Below, piece by piece: positions 32,717 to 33,856 of a DNA stretch of 33,856 bases. The notes beneath the pieces are model-generated. The model did not search any database, was not told the origin of the DNA, and saw nothing but the letters and a program-made list of their open reading frames with translations. Every line of letters starts with the position of its first letter. The stretch's first letter is position 1. The position numbers and the translations under genes are program-made. This stretch comes from CAYUNT01 sp964446285 (GTDB taxonomy: Bacteria; Sumerlaeota; Sumerlaeia; SLMS01; CAYUNT01). The stretch covers positions 1 to 33,856 of the forward strand of contig CAYUNT010000025.1 in assembly GCA_964446285.1 (NCBI GenBank). The letters run 5' to 3'.

Positions 32717-33856
32717 ATGAGTGGCGGAAAAACTCTACAATCTCAAATGCGTTTCTTCCTATCTGCGCTTTTAATGGCCGTTGCGTTTATATTTCGAACG
32801 CCGCTTTTTGCGCAATCCGTTTGGAACGTCGAACTGGCCGGCCAAATCGGCGGAGTATGCAACGCCGTGGCGGGGGATGCCGAGGCGGGCGTGGCCTGTG
32901 TTTGCGAGGGATACAACATCCGCGTGATCGATATCGCAAGACCGGAGCAGCCGGTGGCAAAGGGCAAACTCCTCATCCCGGAGATGGGCCAGGATGTTGT
33001 GATTGCAAACGGACTTGCCTATGTGGCCTGCGGGCTTTGGGGTCTGGCCATCGTGGACATTTCGGACGCCGAAAAACCTGTGGCGATAGGAAGGTTCGAC
33101 ACGCCGGGCACGGCGCGCGGCGTGGCGCTTTCGGGAAATATGGCGTATGTGGCAGACTCAGACTATGGCCTTCAGATCATAGACATTTCCAATCCCGCCG
33201 CGCCTGTGTTGCGGGGCTATTACAATACACCAGGACTTGCCTTTGACGTGACCGTTGCGGATAATCTGGCTTATGTGGCGGATTACTTCTATGGACTTCA
33301 GATTGTGGATGTATCCAAGCCATTCGCGCCAGTTTTACGCGGAAATCTCATCATGCCAGAAGCGCTTGGAGTCGCGGTTTCAGGAAATCTCGCCTGCATG
33401 GCTGCTGGTTCCGAAGGATTTCGGATTGTAGATGTGTCGGATCCGTCCGCGCCGTTTTTCCGAGGCAGAGCGAGCGTCCCAGGAAATGCCAAAAGCATAG
33501 TCGCGAAAGATAATTCCGCTTTCGTAGCTGGTGAAGACAATCCGATGCAATTCGCCGACGTTTCCAACCCCGACTGGCCCGATATGGATTACAATGGCGT
33601 TACTTCCGTGGGCGTTCGAGCGCTCGCGCTATCAGGCGACATGATATTCCTGGCCGGAAATGGCGAGGTGTATATACTCAAGATGGGATGGGCAGGCCAT
33701 CTCTCACTGCTTGGCACTTGTCTTACCAGCGAGATGATCGGCGCCAATGGCGTAGTTGTCTCGGACGGGCTGGCCTATCTGGCTTGCGGAGAATTGGGAC
33801 TGCGCATTTACGACGTGTCGATTCCGTCCATGCCGATCTACCTGGGGGGCGTGGAT
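32717..33856 (+). CDS. Secreted LVIVD-repeat beta-propeller protein (3' end outside window)
   Basis: 380 residues are visible and the frame runs off the right edge. A signal peptide (about 1-34, ending TPLFAQ) is followed by about eight repeats of ~42 residues with the pattern G-x-AYVA, x-x-x-GL-x-IVD-(V/I)-S-x-P-x-x-P-V, then G and a turn. Examples are GLQIIDISNPAAPVLRG and GLQIVDVSKPFAPVLRG. These are LVIVD repeats, which fold as beta-propellers in cell-surface or secreted proteins. The function is unknown and further domains probably follow. ATG 32717 is preferred; an ATG at 32747 would still leave a signal peptide. The ribosome-binding site is modest (AAGGCGG). Confidence 0.85.
   Translation, partial: MSGGKTLQSQMRFFLSALLMAVAFIFRTPLFAQSVWNVELAGQIGGVCNAVAGDAEAGVACVCEGYNIRVIDIARPEQPVAKGKLLIPEMGQDVVIANGLAYVACGLWGLAIVDISDAEKPVAIGRFDTPGTARGVALSGNMAYVADSDYGLQIIDISNPAAPVLRGYYNTPGLAFDVTVADNLAYVADYFYGLQIVDVSKPFAPVLRGNLIMPEALGVAVSGNLACMAAGSEGFRIVDVSDPSAPFFRGRASVPGNAKSIVAKDNSAFVAGEDNPMQFADVSNPDWPDMDYNGVTSVGVRALALSGDMIFLAGNGEVYILKMGWAGHLSLLGTCLTSEMIGANGVVVSDGLAYLACGELGLRIYDVSIPSMPIYLGGVD

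Noticed and set aside
1..33856. Mobile element, prophage, CRISPR array or tRNA
   Set aside because: No transposase, integrase, regular spacer-repeat array or cloverleaf-like sequence was seen by eye on either strand.

Overview
The window comes from a diderm (Gram-negative-type) bacterium of moderately high GC. It holds a type II secretion system (T2SS), a lipoprotein-type RlpA, a LexA with an intact autocleavage centre, and one MEP-pathway gene (ispF). Long Pro/Ser-rich linkers, an LVIVD-repeat protein, an F5/8C-thioredoxin-like fusion and an ABC-2-like membrane protein with an Asn-Pro-Val motif would fit PVC-type or similar deep lineages (Sumerlaeota- or Hydrogenedentota-like). That placement is only an impression; the phylum cannot be fixed from this sequence.

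Positions 1-17760 are a T2SS locus. The 3' part of a gspA-like gene enters from the left on the + strand. Converging on it is a 16.6-kb minus-strand run, in transcription order: a secreted EF-hand/Spy-like protein, gspE, F, G, H, I, J, K, L, M, a short GspC-like protein, a secretin split into two genes, a sensor histidine kinase and an NtrC-family response regulator. Most junctions are ATGA or GTGA overlaps or very short gaps, so this is probably one operon. Upstream of its first gene lies a sequence with exact sigma-54 -24/-12 geometry. About 74 and 108 bp before the inferred start are two copies of a TGCGCAA-N3-TTGC palindrome, the layout expected for an NtrC-type enhancer. The regulator at the far end of the operon has a degenerate GAFTGA loop, which complicates a simple activation model. 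The secretin is split inside its last ring-building N-domain, and each half has its own signal peptide.

Positions 17864-24145 (minus strand) hold a type IIG restriction-modification enzyme with an AT-richer specificity region, a two-receiver response regulator with a polybasic tail, pdxB and ispF. Next comes a cold-shock gene (+) with a consensus-like promoter and a leader of about 230 nt, converging on ruvC (-).

Positions 25517-33856 are looser. They hold a gene-free stretch with a 9-bp tandem repeat, a polytopic PMT/ArnT-like glycosyltransferase (+), rlpA and an ABC-2-like membrane protein (-, overlapping), a secreted F5/8C plus thioredoxin-like protein (+), lexA (-), and an LVIVD beta-propeller protein (+) cut by the right edge. 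No tRNA, rRNA, CRISPR array, transposase or integrase was seen. The prepilin peptidase (GspO) that the pseudopilins need is not in the window.
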